A DNA stretch of 64,000 nt, from positions 372,001 through 436,000 of the forward strand of contig NZ_LR217735.1 in NCBI RefSeq assembly GCF_900698995.1, written 5' to 3'. A model generated the notes under the pieces. The model was given only the letters and a program-made list of their open reading frames with translations. It did no database searches and had not been told where the DNA came from. Of the stretch, positions 11,013-21,000 are shown in pieces (positions within the stretch are counted from its first letter, which is position 1; each line of letters starts with the position of its first letter). Source of the DNA: Erwinia_E haradaeae_C (lineage in GTDB: Bacteria > Pseudomonadota > Gammaproteobacteria > Enterobacterales > Enterobacteriaceae). The translations under genes and the position numbers were made by a program.

Positions 11013-11993
11013 TTAGAGTGTTGGATCTGCACGATGTCTAAGAAGTTTTTTTGTATAATATTCTGACAATGTCATGCTAACCGTGCGTATATGTACATAC
11101 TCAAATAATTGCTCTAAGTCGTCATATAACTCTTCGATTTCGTTTTTATTTTTGAATGTTGGGCTTCCTCCTGGCATTAATTCAGAGGAATGTAGCATAA
11201 ATTCGACATAATCTTTACCGTTAGATAAAGTGTTTTTGACTAATTTTATCATTTGTTTTATATTCCCCTTTTTTGGTCGAAGCCAGTGCACTGATGGATG
11301 ATGCCGTTTGCCATGTAATTTGTGTAAAAGTTTTTGCACCTGATTGATTAATAAACCATGTTTATATTGAGTAGTTATCGGTACTTCAAGAAGTGTCGAG
11401 CCGCCTGGTCTTGATACATCTTGTTCATCAATAAAATAGGCTTGATCAAGAAAATTTTGATAATTAACACCACCAGAACATTTTGGATCCCCAATAGAAC
11501 ACTCCCAATTAATTTTTGGGGTCACTGAGCAGTCTACTTTATAACCTTGTTCAATTAATAACTGAGCGTAAAATGTGTTAAATGCCCATCGACCTGCCCT
11601 ATGGGAATGCATTTTAACTTGTAGCGCATCTTCTAATAAGTGCGTCAAATAAACGATTTTTTCCTTCATTTGCTTCTTTGGATACTCAATTAAGTAAGGT
11701 TTATAACGTAAGTCATCTCCAGTCAAATTATATATAGGGGGGTTATTATAAGCATGTAAATGAGCACCTATTTCACCACTTTTATTAGCAATAATGTTTT
11801 TGGCAAATTCAATATATTCTGGGTCAAGAGTCATTTCATAATTAGTCAACCAAGTCGTTTTAAGTTGATATGTCTCGCATAACTCTTGAAAACGTGGTAA
11901 AAAATAAGTATTTTTTGTTGTGATTTGATTGCAGTTATTCCAAAGATCATCACCTTCAGTATCAATAGTGATGATAAATGCAGGTTTATTCAT
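11013..11993 (-). CDS. polysaccharide deacetylase family protein
   Basis: The 326-residue product looks like a NodB-homology glycan deacetylase of the kind found near LPS or capsule genes in free-living bacteria. The metal and base motif is at the N-terminus (TIDTEGDD, residues 9-16), a histidine pair follows in EIGAHLHAY (H78, H80), and the third motif is SHRAGRWAF (R132). These correspond in order to the D-D, H-x-x-H and arginine motifs of the family, although the H-x-H spacing differs from canonical NodB. There is no signal peptide or membrane segment, so it probably acts in the cytosol on a lipid-linked or precursor sugar; the substrate is unknown. It has no E. coli K-12 counterpart that I know of. 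It stands alone, between pgi and ispA, and its frame and motifs are intact. Confidence 0.8.
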   Translation of the reverse strand: MNKPAFIITIDTEGDDLWNNCNQITTKNTYFLPRFQELCETYQLKTTWLTNYEMTLDPEYIEFAKNIIANKSGEIGAHLHAYNNPPIYNLTGDDLRYKPYLIEYPKKQMKEKIVYLTHLLEDALQVKMHSHRAGRWAFNTFYAQLLIEQGYKVDCSVTPKINWECSIGDPKCSGGVNYQNFLDQAYFIDEQDVSRPGGSTLLEVPITTQYKHGLLINQVQKLLHKLHGKRHHPSVHWLRPKKGNIKQMIKLVKNTLSNGKDYVEFMLHSSELMPGGSPTFKNKNEIEELYDDLEQLFEYVHIRTVSMTLSEYYTKKLLRHRADPTL

Positions 11994-12338
11994 TTCTTTA
12001 CTCGAAACAATTATAATAGTGATGATTAGTGTTAGTGATAATAGTTAGATCACATGAAATACTATAAATTTTTATTTTCTCATATAGCGATGTTTAAGTC
12101 TACAGAATAGTTTTCTGTTTGTTACATAAGGTATATAATCTTCTGTTTATCTTTTATATTATATTGTATTTGTTGTCTTTTGATATTAAATTTCATTTAA
12201 TGTGGATGGACAGAGTGCAAGATTGCAAAGTATATTAGTGTATATTAAATATAATGATGATATAGATATAAGCTGACGAAGAGGTATAATAGTACAGTGA
12301 CGATATCATCTAAAGCTGTCTTAAGAACGGAAAACGTA
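11994..12338. other. divergent spacer deacetylase / ispA
   Basis: Upstream regions of both genes. E. coli has xseB directly before ispA; it is absent here and no remnant is visible. AGAGG at 12280-12284 lies upstream of a GTG at 12297 that could be an alternative ispA start. Confidence 0.5.
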
Positions 12339-13238
12339 ATGAGATTCAATGTGTCACTAAATAGTCATTATGATCGTATCAACGTAGTGCTAAAAGACTA
12401 CCTTTCTAAGTTACCTTTAAGAAAAACCCCTTTAGTTAAAGCTATGGAATATAGTGTATTGCTAGGCGGAAAACGTTTACGCCCTTTGCTAGTATACGCA
12501 ACAGGTAACATGTTACATGTGCAAGACGTATCGCTTGATGCTTCAGCGGCAGCGATTGAATGCATGCATGCGTATTCTCTTATTCATGATGATTTGCCTG
12601 CGATAGATAATGAGGTCCTGCGTCGCGATCAAGCTACCTGTCATTATAAATTTGGAGAGGACATTGCTATTCTAGCTGGAGATGCTTTACAAACACTTGC
12701 TTTTTCTATATTGATCAACTCTCAAATGCCTGAGGTTACAATAGCAAACCGTCTTGCTATGCTTTCTGAGTTAGCGCATGCTAGCGGTGTAGCAGGGATG
12801 TGCGGTGGTCAGATTTTAGATTTAATTTCGGAAGACCAGACGATTACTATAGAGAATTTAGAGAGAATCCATCAATGCAAGACAGGAGCATTAATACGAT
12901 CAGCAGTTCGTTTAGGCGCATTAACGGCTGGGGATATTGGTGTGGCCTTTATTCCAGATCTTGATAAATTTTCTGATGCAATTGGCTTAGCTTTTCAAGT
13001 TCAAGATGATATTTTAGATATTGCTAAGGATAGTAAGAGTTTGAAAAAACGAACTATTTCTAAAGGTCGTTTTAGAAAAAATACTTATCCCGAACTAATT
13101 GGACTAGATAATTCTCGAGCAAAAATAAAAGATCTTTATAATAAATCTTTAAGTGTATTAGAAATTCTTTCTAAACAGAAATATAATACAACCATGTTAC
13201 AAGCTCTGGCAAGTTTTATCATTACACGTGATCAATAA
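12339..13238 (+). CDS. ispA: farnesyl diphosphate synthase (geranyltranstransferase)
   Basis: Condenses IPP with DMAPP and then GPP to make farnesyl diphosphate for undecaprenyl and ubiquinone side chains. Starting at the ATG at 12339 gives 299 residues, the E. coli length; the same frame opens at a GTG at 12297, which would add 14 residues. LLGGKRLRP, the first aspartate-rich motif DDLPAID and the second DDILD are present. After the second motif the normally conserved GD...LGK..G.D segment is altered (KDSKSLKKRTISKGRFRKNTYP region), with only the K.TYP end kept, so substrate or metal binding may be modified. The downstream gene dxs supplies the same pathway and follows after about 17 bases, so the two are probably one operon. 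Confidence 0.95.
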   Translation: MRFNVSLNSHYDRINVVLKDYLSKLPLRKTPLVKAMEYSVLLGGKRLRPLLVYATGNMLHVQDVSLDASAAAIECMHAYSLIHDDLPAIDNEVLRRDQATCHYKFGEDIAILAGDALQTLAFSILINSQMPEVTIANRLAMLSELAHASGVAGMCGGQILDLISEDQTITIENLERIHQCKTGALIRSAVRLGALTAGDIGVAFIPDLDKFSDAIGLAFQVQDDILDIAKDSKSLKKRTISKGRFRKNTYPELIGLDNSRAKIKDLYNKSLSVLEILSKQKYNTTMLQALASFIITRDQ

Positions 13239-13255
13239 CATTACATGAGATGCTA

Positions 13256-15121
13256 ATGAGCTTTGAATCTAAAAAGTATCCTACTCTTGCCTGGGTACGC
13301 ACAGTACAAGAATTGCGTTTGCAACCAAAAGAGAACCTACCATTGCTTTGCAATGAGCTAAGACAGTACTTACTTTCAAGTGTTAGCGGTTCTAGTGGTC
13401 ACTTAGCTTCTGGGTTAGGTGTGGTCGAACTCACTGTGGCATTACATTACGTTTATAACACGCCATTTGATCACTTAGTATGGGATGTCGGTCACCAGGC
13501 ATACCCACATAAGATTTTAACAGGCCGCCGTGATCAGATAGGCACTATTCGACAGAAAAATGGACTTCATCCATTTCCATGGCGTGAAGAAAGTGAATTT
13601 GATGTTTTAAGTGTTGGTCATTCATCTACCTCAATTAGTGCTGGTTTAGGAATGGCTGTTGCAGCTGCAAAAGAGGACAAAGGTCGCCAAACAGTTTGCG
13701 TCATTGGCGATGGAGCAATCACTGCCGGTATGGCATTTGAAGCAATGAACCATGCAGGAGATATCAAGGCTAATTTATTAGTTGTTCTTAATGATAATGA
13801 AATGTCAATTTCTGAAAACGTAGGAGCATTAAATAATCGTCTTAATCAAATTTTACCTACGAAAACTTGTTCCCGTATTTGTGAAACTAGTAAAGACATT
13901 CTTCATGGGTTGTTATCTCTAAAAGAGATCTTCAAGAGAACTGATAGTAGTTGTGAAGCTATTCCTGTTTCGGGTACATTATTTGAGGAATTTGGGTTTC
14001 ATTATATCGGTCCAGTAGATGGGCATGATGTTCGAGAGTTAATTCTTATGTTACGTAATATACGTACATTAGACGGTCCTCAGTTTTTACATGTGATTAC
14101 GAAAAAAGGAAAAGGTTATGCGCCAGCAGAAGAAGATCCTATAAGTTGGCATGCTGTTCCTAGGTTTGATCTAGATATCGGTTTATTACCTCGGAATACT
14201 GAGAAATTACCTAGTTACTCAGAAATTTTTGGCCAATGGCTTAGTGAGATCGCAGAAACTGATGATAAGCTTATGGCAGTGACACCAGCTATGCGTGAAG
14301 GTTCTGGAATGCTGAATTTCTCACGTGAGTATCCAAAGCAATATTTTGATGTTGCCATTGCTGAGCAACATGCAGTGACTTTTGCTGCTGGATTAGCAAT
14401 TGGCGGCTATCGCCCTGTAGTTGCAATTTATTCTACTTTTTTACAAAGAGCTTATGACCAGGTGATTCATGATGTTGCACTTCAAAAATTATCAGTATTA
14501 TTTGCGATTGATCGTGGGGGGGTAGTGGGTGCTGATGGACAAACTCATCAAGGAGCATTTGACATCTCCTTTTTACGCTGCATTCCTAACATTATTATCA
14601 TGACACCTAGCGATGAAAACGAATGTCGTCAGATGTTATACACTGGATACCATCATCAAGGAGGACCCAGTGCTGTGCGTTATCCACGAGGTTATGGAAT
14701 TGGGGTGCCTATTAAGCCACTATCACTTCTCCCCATTGGGAGAGGTGTCATAAAACGAAAAGGAGAAAAATTAGCGATCTTAAATTTTGGCACGCTCCTT
14801 CAGCAAGCGGAAATGGTAGCAGAAAAAATCAATAGTACATTAATTGATATGCGTTTCGTCAAGCCTTTAGATGAGTCTTTAGTGTTGGGTTTATTAGAGA
14901 ATCATCACTCAGTAGTGACTATTGAAGAGGGCGCGATTAAAGGTGGTGCTGGTAGTGGAATTAATGAACTTTTTATGGCTAAACGTAAATTAGTGCCAGT
15001 ATTAAATATTGGTTTTCCGGATGAGTTTATTCCTCAAGGAACTCAAGACGAAATTCGTATTGATTATCAGTTAGATTGGGTAGGTATTCAGAAACAAATA
15101 GAAAATTGGTTAGCACAATAA
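13256..15121 (+). CDS. dxs: 1-deoxy-D-xylulose-5-phosphate synthase
   Basis: First enzyme of the MEP isoprenoid pathway: a thiamine diphosphate enzyme that joins pyruvate and glyceraldehyde-3-phosphate. From the ATG at 13256 (MSFESKKYPTLAW, aligning with the E. coli N-terminus) it has 621 residues against 620 in E. coli; an in-frame ATG two codons earlier (13250) is an alternative. Visible motifs: WDVGHQAYPHKILTGR, the ThDP/Mg site GDGAITAGMAFEAMNHAGD with VLNDNEMSIS, DVAIAEQHAVTFAAG with the catalytic glutamate, and GADGQTHQGAFD. The protein is complete. It sits in the ispA-dxs pair seen in E. coli (xseB-ispA-dxs). The segment around residues 195-240 is more divergent than the rest, as in other members. 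Confidence 0.97.
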   Translation: MSFESKKYPTLAWVRTVQELRLQPKENLPLLCNELRQYLLSSVSGSSGHLASGLGVVELTVALHYVYNTPFDHLVWDVGHQAYPHKILTGRRDQIGTIRQKNGLHPFPWREESEFDVLSVGHSSTSISAGLGMAVAAAKEDKGRQTVCVIGDGAITAGMAFEAMNHAGDIKANLLVVLNDNEMSISENVGALNNRLNQILPTKTCSRICETSKDILHGLLSLKEIFKRTDSSCEAIPVSGTLFEEFGFHYIGPVDGHDVRELILMLRNIRTLDGPQFLHVITKKGKGYAPAEEDPISWHAVPRFDLDIGLLPRNTEKLPSYSEIFGQWLSEIAETDDKLMAVTPAMREGSGMLNFSREYPKQYFDVAIAEQHAVTFAAGLAIGGYRPVVAIYSTFLQRAYDQVIHDVALQKLSVLFAIDRGGVVGADGQTHQGAFDISFLRCIPNIIIMTPSDENECRQMLYTGYHHQGGPSAVRYPRGYGIGVPIKPLSLLPIGRGVIKRKGEKLAILNFGTLLQQAEMVAEKINSTLIDMRFVKPLDESLVLGLLENHHSVVTIEEGAIKGGAGSGINELFMAKRKLVPVLNIGFPDEFIPQGTQDEIRIDYQLDWVGIQKQIENWLAQ

Positions 15122-15856
15122 AGCACTATCTTGATTAAATTAAAATTCTATATAAAGTATGTTTACTGACTATAATAGTCAGGATGTATAATGATAGATC
15201 AGATAAGAAGGATGGATGAGAGGATGATATGTTAAATGAATATTTCGTTACTTATTTCAAAATTTTTATAGAATAACACAGTCATACCTGATAGTGAATA
15301 TATCTATATTTATGAGAAATAAGCATATGATTTAGTTAACCTGTCTTCGCTTGAAAAACAAAATATCTAAATATATTTAAAAATTTTAAAAATATTACTT
15401 ATCGTAGTATATCCATTATAAACGGAATGTATGTGATGGTAGTATAGAAATAAATAAAAATATATTGCATGTTATAATAATATTATCTGTAGTACTAATG
15501 AATATTTTTCTCTGAATTAATATTAAGAATAATAATTAGCGTTTAGCATTGAGAGAAGGTTGCATGTTGTATTATAATATACAGGGAATTAGTCATGTAT
15601 GCTTCTAAGAAGTTTTTGTATAATGTGGTAATATCATTAGGCGATATAATTATGCTAATAGTGAAACTAGATATTTGCATGGTATGTGATTTTAAATCAT
15701 TAATATATACTTATATCATGTATTCGCTTAAAAATGTTTTTATCTGAAGGGTGTATTTTATACAATGTAAATGTTATCTATAATACTGATTGTTCTTTTT
15801 GATAGAACTAAGTATGTACGATAATTTATCCTTAAGAGATTTTTAGGTAAACGATA
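15122..15856. other. gene-free spacer dxs-ubiK
   Basis: About 0.7 kb, very AT-rich. A short stem CTGACTAT (15166-15173) / ATAGTCAG (15175-15182) lies 45 bases past dxs without a U tract and could be an mRNA 3' end. No coding remnant recognised. Confidence 0.5.
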
Positions 15857-16102
15857 ATGATTGATTTAAAAAAAATTGAAAGTTTAGCTCGTCAGGTTCA
15901 TAGTGCAATGCCGATTAGTGTCAGAGATGTTGGGTATGATATGGAAAAGAAAATTCGGCAGATTCTTCAGTCACAATTAATGCAACTGGATTTAGTTAGC
16001 CGCACAGAGTTTGATGTTCAAGTGCAAGCTTTATTACGTATGAGAGAAAAACTCTCTATTCTAGAACAGCGTTTAGTGATATTGGAAAAACAATCATCAT
16101 AA
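15857..16102 (+). CDS. ubiK: ubiquinone biosynthesis accessory factor UbiK (YqiC)
   Basis: Small coiled-coil protein that helps the aerobic ubiquinone-synthesis complex (with UbiJ and the Ubi hydroxylases). The 81 residues align over the whole length with the first 80 or so of E. coli YqiC: MIDLKKIESLARQVH, EKKIRQILQSQL, LDLVSRTEFDVQ, REKLSILEQRL. The E. coli protein has about 15 more C-terminal residues, so this one is slightly shortened but keeps the coiled coil (about 48-78). It stands alone, between long spacers. It was called a membrane-fusogenic protein in older annotations. Confidence 0.92.
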   Translation: MIDLKKIESLARQVHSAMPISVRDVGYDMEKKIRQILQSQLMQLDLVSRTEFDVQVQALLRMREKLSILEQRLVILEKQSS

Positions 16103-16105
16103 TAC

Positions 16106-16141
16106 CATTAAAGGTTTATGAAAACTTTTTAATGTTTTCTT
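16106..16141 (+). terminator. probable intrinsic terminator of ubiK
   Basis: CATTAAAGG (16106-16114) pairs with TTTTTAATG (16126-16134), with two G-U pairs, around an 11-nt loop. A T-rich stretch (TTTTCTTATTTTT) follows at once. It starts four bases after the ubiK stop codon. Confidence 0.5.
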
Positions 16142-16609
16142 ATTTTTAGTTATATTAAGTAGGAAAGTATATTGTATGGAAAAGGTATCTTATTTGTAAA
16201 AAGACACTATTAGAGAGGCATGGTTTGAATAAACTATGTCTAGATAATTTTTTCTTGCTATAATATAAGTGAAAACATAACAAGATTGTTATTATTGATT
16301 TTAATGGTTTTGAATTAATAAAGATATCTAATGCTAAAATTTTATCTTATTTTTCATTATTTGCAAATAAAGTAGAGGTAACATGACATAATAAAATGAT
16401 TCTAAAGGTTATCCTAGAAAAGCTAACTTAAAAATTAATACTGGTTATTTATAGATAATATCGTGGATATTCTTGTTTAATATCATATTTTAATGATGTT
16501 AGTATTAAGCACATATTGCCATATTTTTATATATTTTAAGCATGAAATATATAATTTTAAGAAAAAATACTGATATATTTTTAATTAAAAATTATAACGG
16601 AAGTGTGTA
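16142..16609. other. gene-free spacer ubiK-cvpA
   Basis: E. coli has dedD before cvpA; I recognise no remnant of it here. Highly AT-rich, nothing else seen. Confidence 0.5.
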
Positions 16610-17101
16610 ATGATCTGGATAGATTATACTATATTAGCGATTATTTCTTGCTCAACTTTTATAAGTTTGAAGCGTGGTTTAATTAAAGAAATGCTATCTC
16701 TCGTTATCTGGGGTCTGGCATTATTTATTACTTATTATTGTTATAATTTTTTATCAAATTGGTTAACAATAGCAGGATTACATAATACTTTGGTTTGCAA
16801 TGGAATTGCTATAACATCTTTATTTGTTGGGGTGCTAACATTAGGAGCTATTGCAAGTTCTATTATGGGGCGTCTAGTATTAAAGACTGGATTCTCAGGA
16901 ACAGATCAGGTCCTTGGAATGTGCTTTGGCGGATTGCGGGGTATAATAATTGTTTCATTAATGCTCTTTTTTTTAGATACATTTACTGATTTTAATACAA
17001 TTCTAGATTGGGAAAAATCTCAACTTGCTCCGAAGTTTATATGTCTAATGCATTGGATTTTAAATTATTTTAAAGGCACATCAATTTTTATGCCACGGTA
17101 A
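16610..17101 (+). CDS. cvpA: CvpA family inner-membrane protein
   Basis: Membrane protein first named for colicin V production; its physiological role is still poorly defined, with links to envelope homeostasis. The 163 residues match E. coli (162). Four hydrophobic segments can be seen, roughly at 5-25, 28-50, 62-88 and 101-123, and family landmarks are kept: WIDYTILAIIS at the start, SLKRGLIKEMLSLVIWG, KTGFSGTDQVLGMCFGGLRG and FFLDTFT. purF follows after 35 bases, as in E. coli, so both are probably co-transcribed. Confidence 0.95.
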   Translation: MIWIDYTILAIISCSTFISLKRGLIKEMLSLVIWGLALFITYYCYNFLSNWLTIAGLHNTLVCNGIAITSLFVGVLTLGAIASSIMGRLVLKTGFSGTDQVLGMCFGGLRGIIIVSLMLFFLDTFTDFNTILDWEKSQLAPKFICLMHWILNYFKGTSIFMPR

Positions 17102-17136
17102 GCGTGTTATTGTTTAGCTTATGAGGAATGATTAAT

Positions 17137-18654
17137 ATGTGCGGTATTGTTGGGATTGCAGGTTTTATGCCAGTAAACCAATCTATTTATGATGCATTAA
17201 CAGTGTTACAACATCGCGGACAAGATGCTGCTGGTATCGTGACTCTTGATGATTTAAACTGCTTTCATATGAGAAAAGCAAATGGATTAGTAAGTTCTGT
17301 ATTTAATGTTCGTCACATGCGACGCATGCAAGGCAATATGGGTATTGGGCATGTCCGTTACCCTACAGCTGGTAGCTGTAGTGCCTCTGAGGCGCAGCCT
17401 TTTTACGTAAATTCTCCCTATGGTATTACTCTTGCACATAACGGAAATATTACAAATGCGCATATATTGCGTAAAGAGTTGTTTGAAGATAGTCATCGTC
17501 ATGTAAATACCACTTCAGATTCAGAAATTTTACTTAATATTTTTGCGCAAGAAATAAATCGTTTTGAATCGCACAGGCTTTCTTCAGAAAATATTTTTGC
17601 AGCTGTTTCTGAATTGCATGAGAAGGTTCGTGGCGCTTATGCATGTGTAGCGATGATTATTGGTCATGGGTTAGTTGCATTTCGTGATCCTAATGGAATT
17701 CGTTTATTGATTATTGGTGAACGTCAAAGAGCTGATGGTCGTGTTGAACATATAATAGCTTCTGAAAGCGTTGCGTTAGATATGCTTGGTTTTAAAATTT
17801 TACGTGACGTAGCACCTGGAGAAGCAGTGTATATTACAGTGAGCGGTCAATTATTTAGCCAGCAGTGCTCTAAGAATCCACAATGTAATCCATGTCTATT
17901 TGAGTATGTTTATTTTGCACGCCCAGACTCATTTCTTGATAAGATTTCTGTATATAGTGCCAGAGTACGTATGGGAACTAAACTTGGTCTTAAAATTGCT
18001 AGAGAATGGAAAGATCACACTATTGATGTAGTGATCCCAATTCCTGAAACATCTTGTGATATAGCACTAGAGATGGCACGCATTCTTAATAGACCATATA
18101 GACAGGGATTTGTAAAAAATCGTTATGTAGGTCGCACATTTATTATGCCAGGGCAGCATTTGCGTCGTGGTGCTGTAAGGCGTAAATTAAACACTAATCG
18201 TGCTGAATTTTTCGGTAAAAATGTACTCTTAGTCGATGATTCTATCGTGCGTGGAACTACCTCAGAACAAATCATTGAAATGGCACGTGAAGCGGGGGCA
18301 AATCAGGTTTACTTGGCTTCAGCGGCCCCGGAAATTCGTTTTCCAAATGTTTATGGTATTGATATACCAAATGCTAGCGAACTCATTGCTCACGGAAGAA
18401 ATATAGAAGAAATTCGTCAGCTAATCGGTGCTGATGCATTGATTTTTCAAGACCTAAAAGATTTAATTGAAGCTGTTCGAGAAGATAATCTTGAAATTAA
18501 ACGATTTGAATGCTCTGTGTTTGATGGTATTTACATTACTAAAGATATTGACAAAGAGTACCTTGAATATCTGCAATTACTACGTAATGATGATGCTAAG
18601 ATATTACAGCGTCAAAATGATATGGAGAGCTTAGAAATATATAATGAAACATAA
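17137..18654 (+). CDS. purF: amidophosphoribosyltransferase
   Basis: Commits PRPP to purine synthesis: glutamine amide is transferred to PRPP to give phosphoribosylamine. The start must be the ATG at 17137, because the next residue is the nucleophilic cysteine of the glutaminase domain (MCGIVGIAG); the frame opens three codons earlier. This gives 505 residues, as in E. coli. The N-terminal Ntn domain (to about 235) contains HRGQDAAGI and GNMGIGHVRYPTAG; the C-terminal phosphoribosyltransferase domain carries the PRPP-binding loop VLLVDDSIVRGTTS. Being complete, it points to purine synthesis being retained. Confidence 0.97.
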   Translation: MCGIVGIAGFMPVNQSIYDALTVLQHRGQDAAGIVTLDDLNCFHMRKANGLVSSVFNVRHMRRMQGNMGIGHVRYPTAGSCSASEAQPFYVNSPYGITLAHNGNITNAHILRKELFEDSHRHVNTTSDSEILLNIFAQEINRFESHRLSSENIFAAVSELHEKVRGAYACVAMIIGHGLVAFRDPNGIRLLIIGERQRADGRVEHIIASESVALDMLGFKILRDVAPGEAVYITVSGQLFSQQCSKNPQCNPCLFEYVYFARPDSFLDKISVYSARVRMGTKLGLKIAREWKDHTIDVVIPIPETSCDIALEMARILNRPYRQGFVKNRYVGRTFIMPGQHLRRGAVRRKLNTNRAEFFGKNVLLVDDSIVRGTTSEQIIEMAREAGANQVYLASAAPEIRFPNVYGIDIPNASELIAHGRNIEEIRQLIGADALIFQDLKDLIEAVREDNLEIKRFECSVFDGIYITKDIDKEYLEYLQLLRNDDAKILQRQNDMESLEIYNET

Positions 18655-19389
18655 AATAGCATGATTATAACTACAATGTTGTGGTTCTATATGTTATTAC
18701 ATTTTTAGAATGAGTAACGGAGAATTAGTTAATTCTTGTGGAAGTTTTATGTTGTTTATAGTTAACATTTGAGATTATGATATTATTATTTTTAATTTTT
18801 TTGTCACAGATGTACCCAATATATCTGATTTCTATTGTTAAATTATGAGATAAAATTTGATTTTTTGTTTGTAGTTAATTTAATATTAAAATTTTCTTTA
18901 GTAGGTATGGTACTAATATAGTATATTCTATATATAATATGATAACTATCTATCAAAATGATTTATTTAATATGAATTTTTAATTCATATTAAAACTTAA
19001 TTATTGCACGAAATAAATATATATATTTTTAAAATGTTTATCATTTTAGTTTTTTTATGATCAATCTAAAGTTAGTTTTTATAAGAATAGCCTGGTGATC
19101 AAAATAGTATTTATAACGTAGGTTTTATGACTATTTAGCTTTTATAAGACATCATTTATCAATCTATAAATAAATTAACTGTTTAGAACAATATACCAAT
19201 AAATATGTTTAGATAAAAATTATTTCATTCAAGTATAGCTATTTTTAATAACGCTTACTTCTTTTAAAAATCATATAATCATGATTAATCAAGCATTCAT
19301 TTGGTAGGCTTAATATGCGGGTTGATTAATAAGGTATTATTGCATCTGCTGCCTTATGTTGTTGTTCATGTTGTATAGGAGAATACGAT
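18655..19389. other. gene-free spacer purF-ubiX
   Basis: In E. coli ubiX follows purF closely; here 735 AT-rich bases lie between them, with no coding remnant recognised. Confidence 0.55.
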
Positions 19390-19953
19390 ATGAAAAGACT
19401 CATTCTTGGAATTTCTGGCGCTAGTGGAGTAATTTATGGTATACGAGCTTTACAAGTTTTACAGAAGGTTAATGATATTGAAACACATATTATAATCACT
19501 AAAGCAGCATCTAAAACTCTCCTTCTAGAGAGTGATTACTCAGTACAAGATATATATCAAATGGCTGATGTAGTACATGATATCAGTGATATCTCGGCTA
19601 GCATTTCTTCTGGTTCTTTTAAAACAATTGGCATGTTAGTTTTACCATGCTCTGTAAAAACTTTATCTGGTATTGTCTATAGTTCACAGGATGGATTGTT
19701 GATCCGTGCTGCCGATGTGGTATTAAAAGAAAAACGTCGATTAGTTTTAGGTGTTCGTGAAACCCCCTTACATCTTGGGCATCTACGTATGATGACTGCG
19801 GCAGCTGAAATGGGAGCAATTATTATGCCCCCAGTAGCAGCATTTTATCATCGTCCTGATAATTTAATGCATGTCATTAACCAAACGGTAAACCGCATAT
19901 TAGATCAATTCGATATTCAATTAGAGAATGATCTTTTTATGCGCTGGAAATAA
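19390..19953 (+). CDS. ubiX: flavin prenyltransferase UbiX
   Basis: Makes the prenylated FMN cofactor used by UbiD, the 3-octaprenyl-4-hydroxybenzoate decarboxylase of ubiquinone synthesis. The 187 residues match E. coli (189). Landmarks: the flavin-binding LGISGASGVIYG near the N-terminus, SISSGSFKT, LPCSVKTLSGIV and RETPLHLGHLRMM, then PPVAAFYHRP. AGGAGAA lies upstream of the ATG. Its position after cvpA-purF is ancestral. The partner ubiD is not in the window. Confidence 0.96.
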   Translation: MKRLILGISGASGVIYGIRALQVLQKVNDIETHIIITKAASKTLLLESDYSVQDIYQMADVVHDISDISASISSGSFKTIGMLVLPCSVKTLSGIVYSSQDGLLIRAADVVLKEKRRLVLGVRETPLHLGHLRMMTAAAEMGAIIMPPVAAFYHRPDNLMHVINQTVNRILDQFDIQLENDLFMRWK

Positions 19954-20061
19954 GTTTGGTAGCTGTGTTACATATACTATAATATAGATTATATATAGAT
20001 ATTATAGAAATGCGTTAAATGAAGTTTAAAATTTACTTAATGATATATAATCATTATCTTT

Positions 20062-20099
20062 AAAAGAATTTTAGATATATATCTAAAATTCTTTTTTTT
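20062..20099 (+). terminator. strong intrinsic terminator after ubiX
   Basis: AAAAGAATTTTAGATAT (20062-20078) is followed at once by its exact reverse complement (20079-20095), a perfect 34-bp palindrome. Its last arm runs into eight T. It lies about 110 bases past ubiX. All pairs except four are A-T. Confidence 0.7.
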
Positions 20100-21000
20100 C
20101 GTTTTGCATTAGATTATAATATAATATAAATTAAATAGAAGACAATTAAATAGATATTGCGGTGTTATTTTAGGTATTATATAAATATAATCTGTAATGG
20201 CTTTAATGAAAGTTGCCTATCTATAAAACATATAATGTATATTTAAGTTTAAACTTATTTGATGTAGAGTAGTATTATATAAAATATATAACTATATTAA
20301 TTTTGTTGCAGGTTTAGTAAATAGAATTGTTACAAGTTATAAAATAATCTGAAAGAATATACTTCTCTTCAGAGAGTATAAGAAATGATTTTCTTTCTCA
20401 TACTTTTAAAAGGAAATATGTTAATCACCATAATTTATTATCTAATTATGTAAATATAGAATGAACATATATGTTTAATGCGTTTTCTATAATCTTTATC
20501 ATTTATATGATAATAAGAAATTATTGATTAGCATAAATTACCAACATTGATTTTTAGTTTTCTTATCGGAGTATCTATAGTAATCTAGATAATTTTTGTA
20601 AATGATTTATATAGAATTTATAGATTCTATGATTTTAGATGTATTATTGATGATAATCAAACCATGATGTCATAGTATTTCCATACTGACTATTTATGCG
20701 ATTATTGGATATTTAAACGAATCCAAACTGATTTTATATACTTATGATATACTTATTATATAGACTGTAATAGAATGATGTCAAGAGACATGTCTAATAA
20801 GAGCTTTCCAAAATATTAATTTATCCACTATTCTATCTCTATTTTCATTAATAATCTTTTAAGAGTTCTTGTGGTTATGTAACATTGACATATAGAGATA
20901 GTGATCAAATATAAAAATTATTATACTGATATAGTATAGCAAGCATTTACGCATAATAGTGTAATTTAAAATCGTTTTTAACTTGTACATCTGATTGATA
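20100..21000. other. gene-free spacer ubiX-dsbA
   Basis: About 0.9 kb of AT-rich DNA. Neither the E. coli neighbours of ubiX (argT-hisJ) nor of dsbA (srkA) can be recognised. Confidence 0.5.

Noticed and set aside
18669..18686. Terminator after purF
   Set aside because: AACTACAA/TTGTGGTT could pair, but the loop is only two bases and no T run follows directly.
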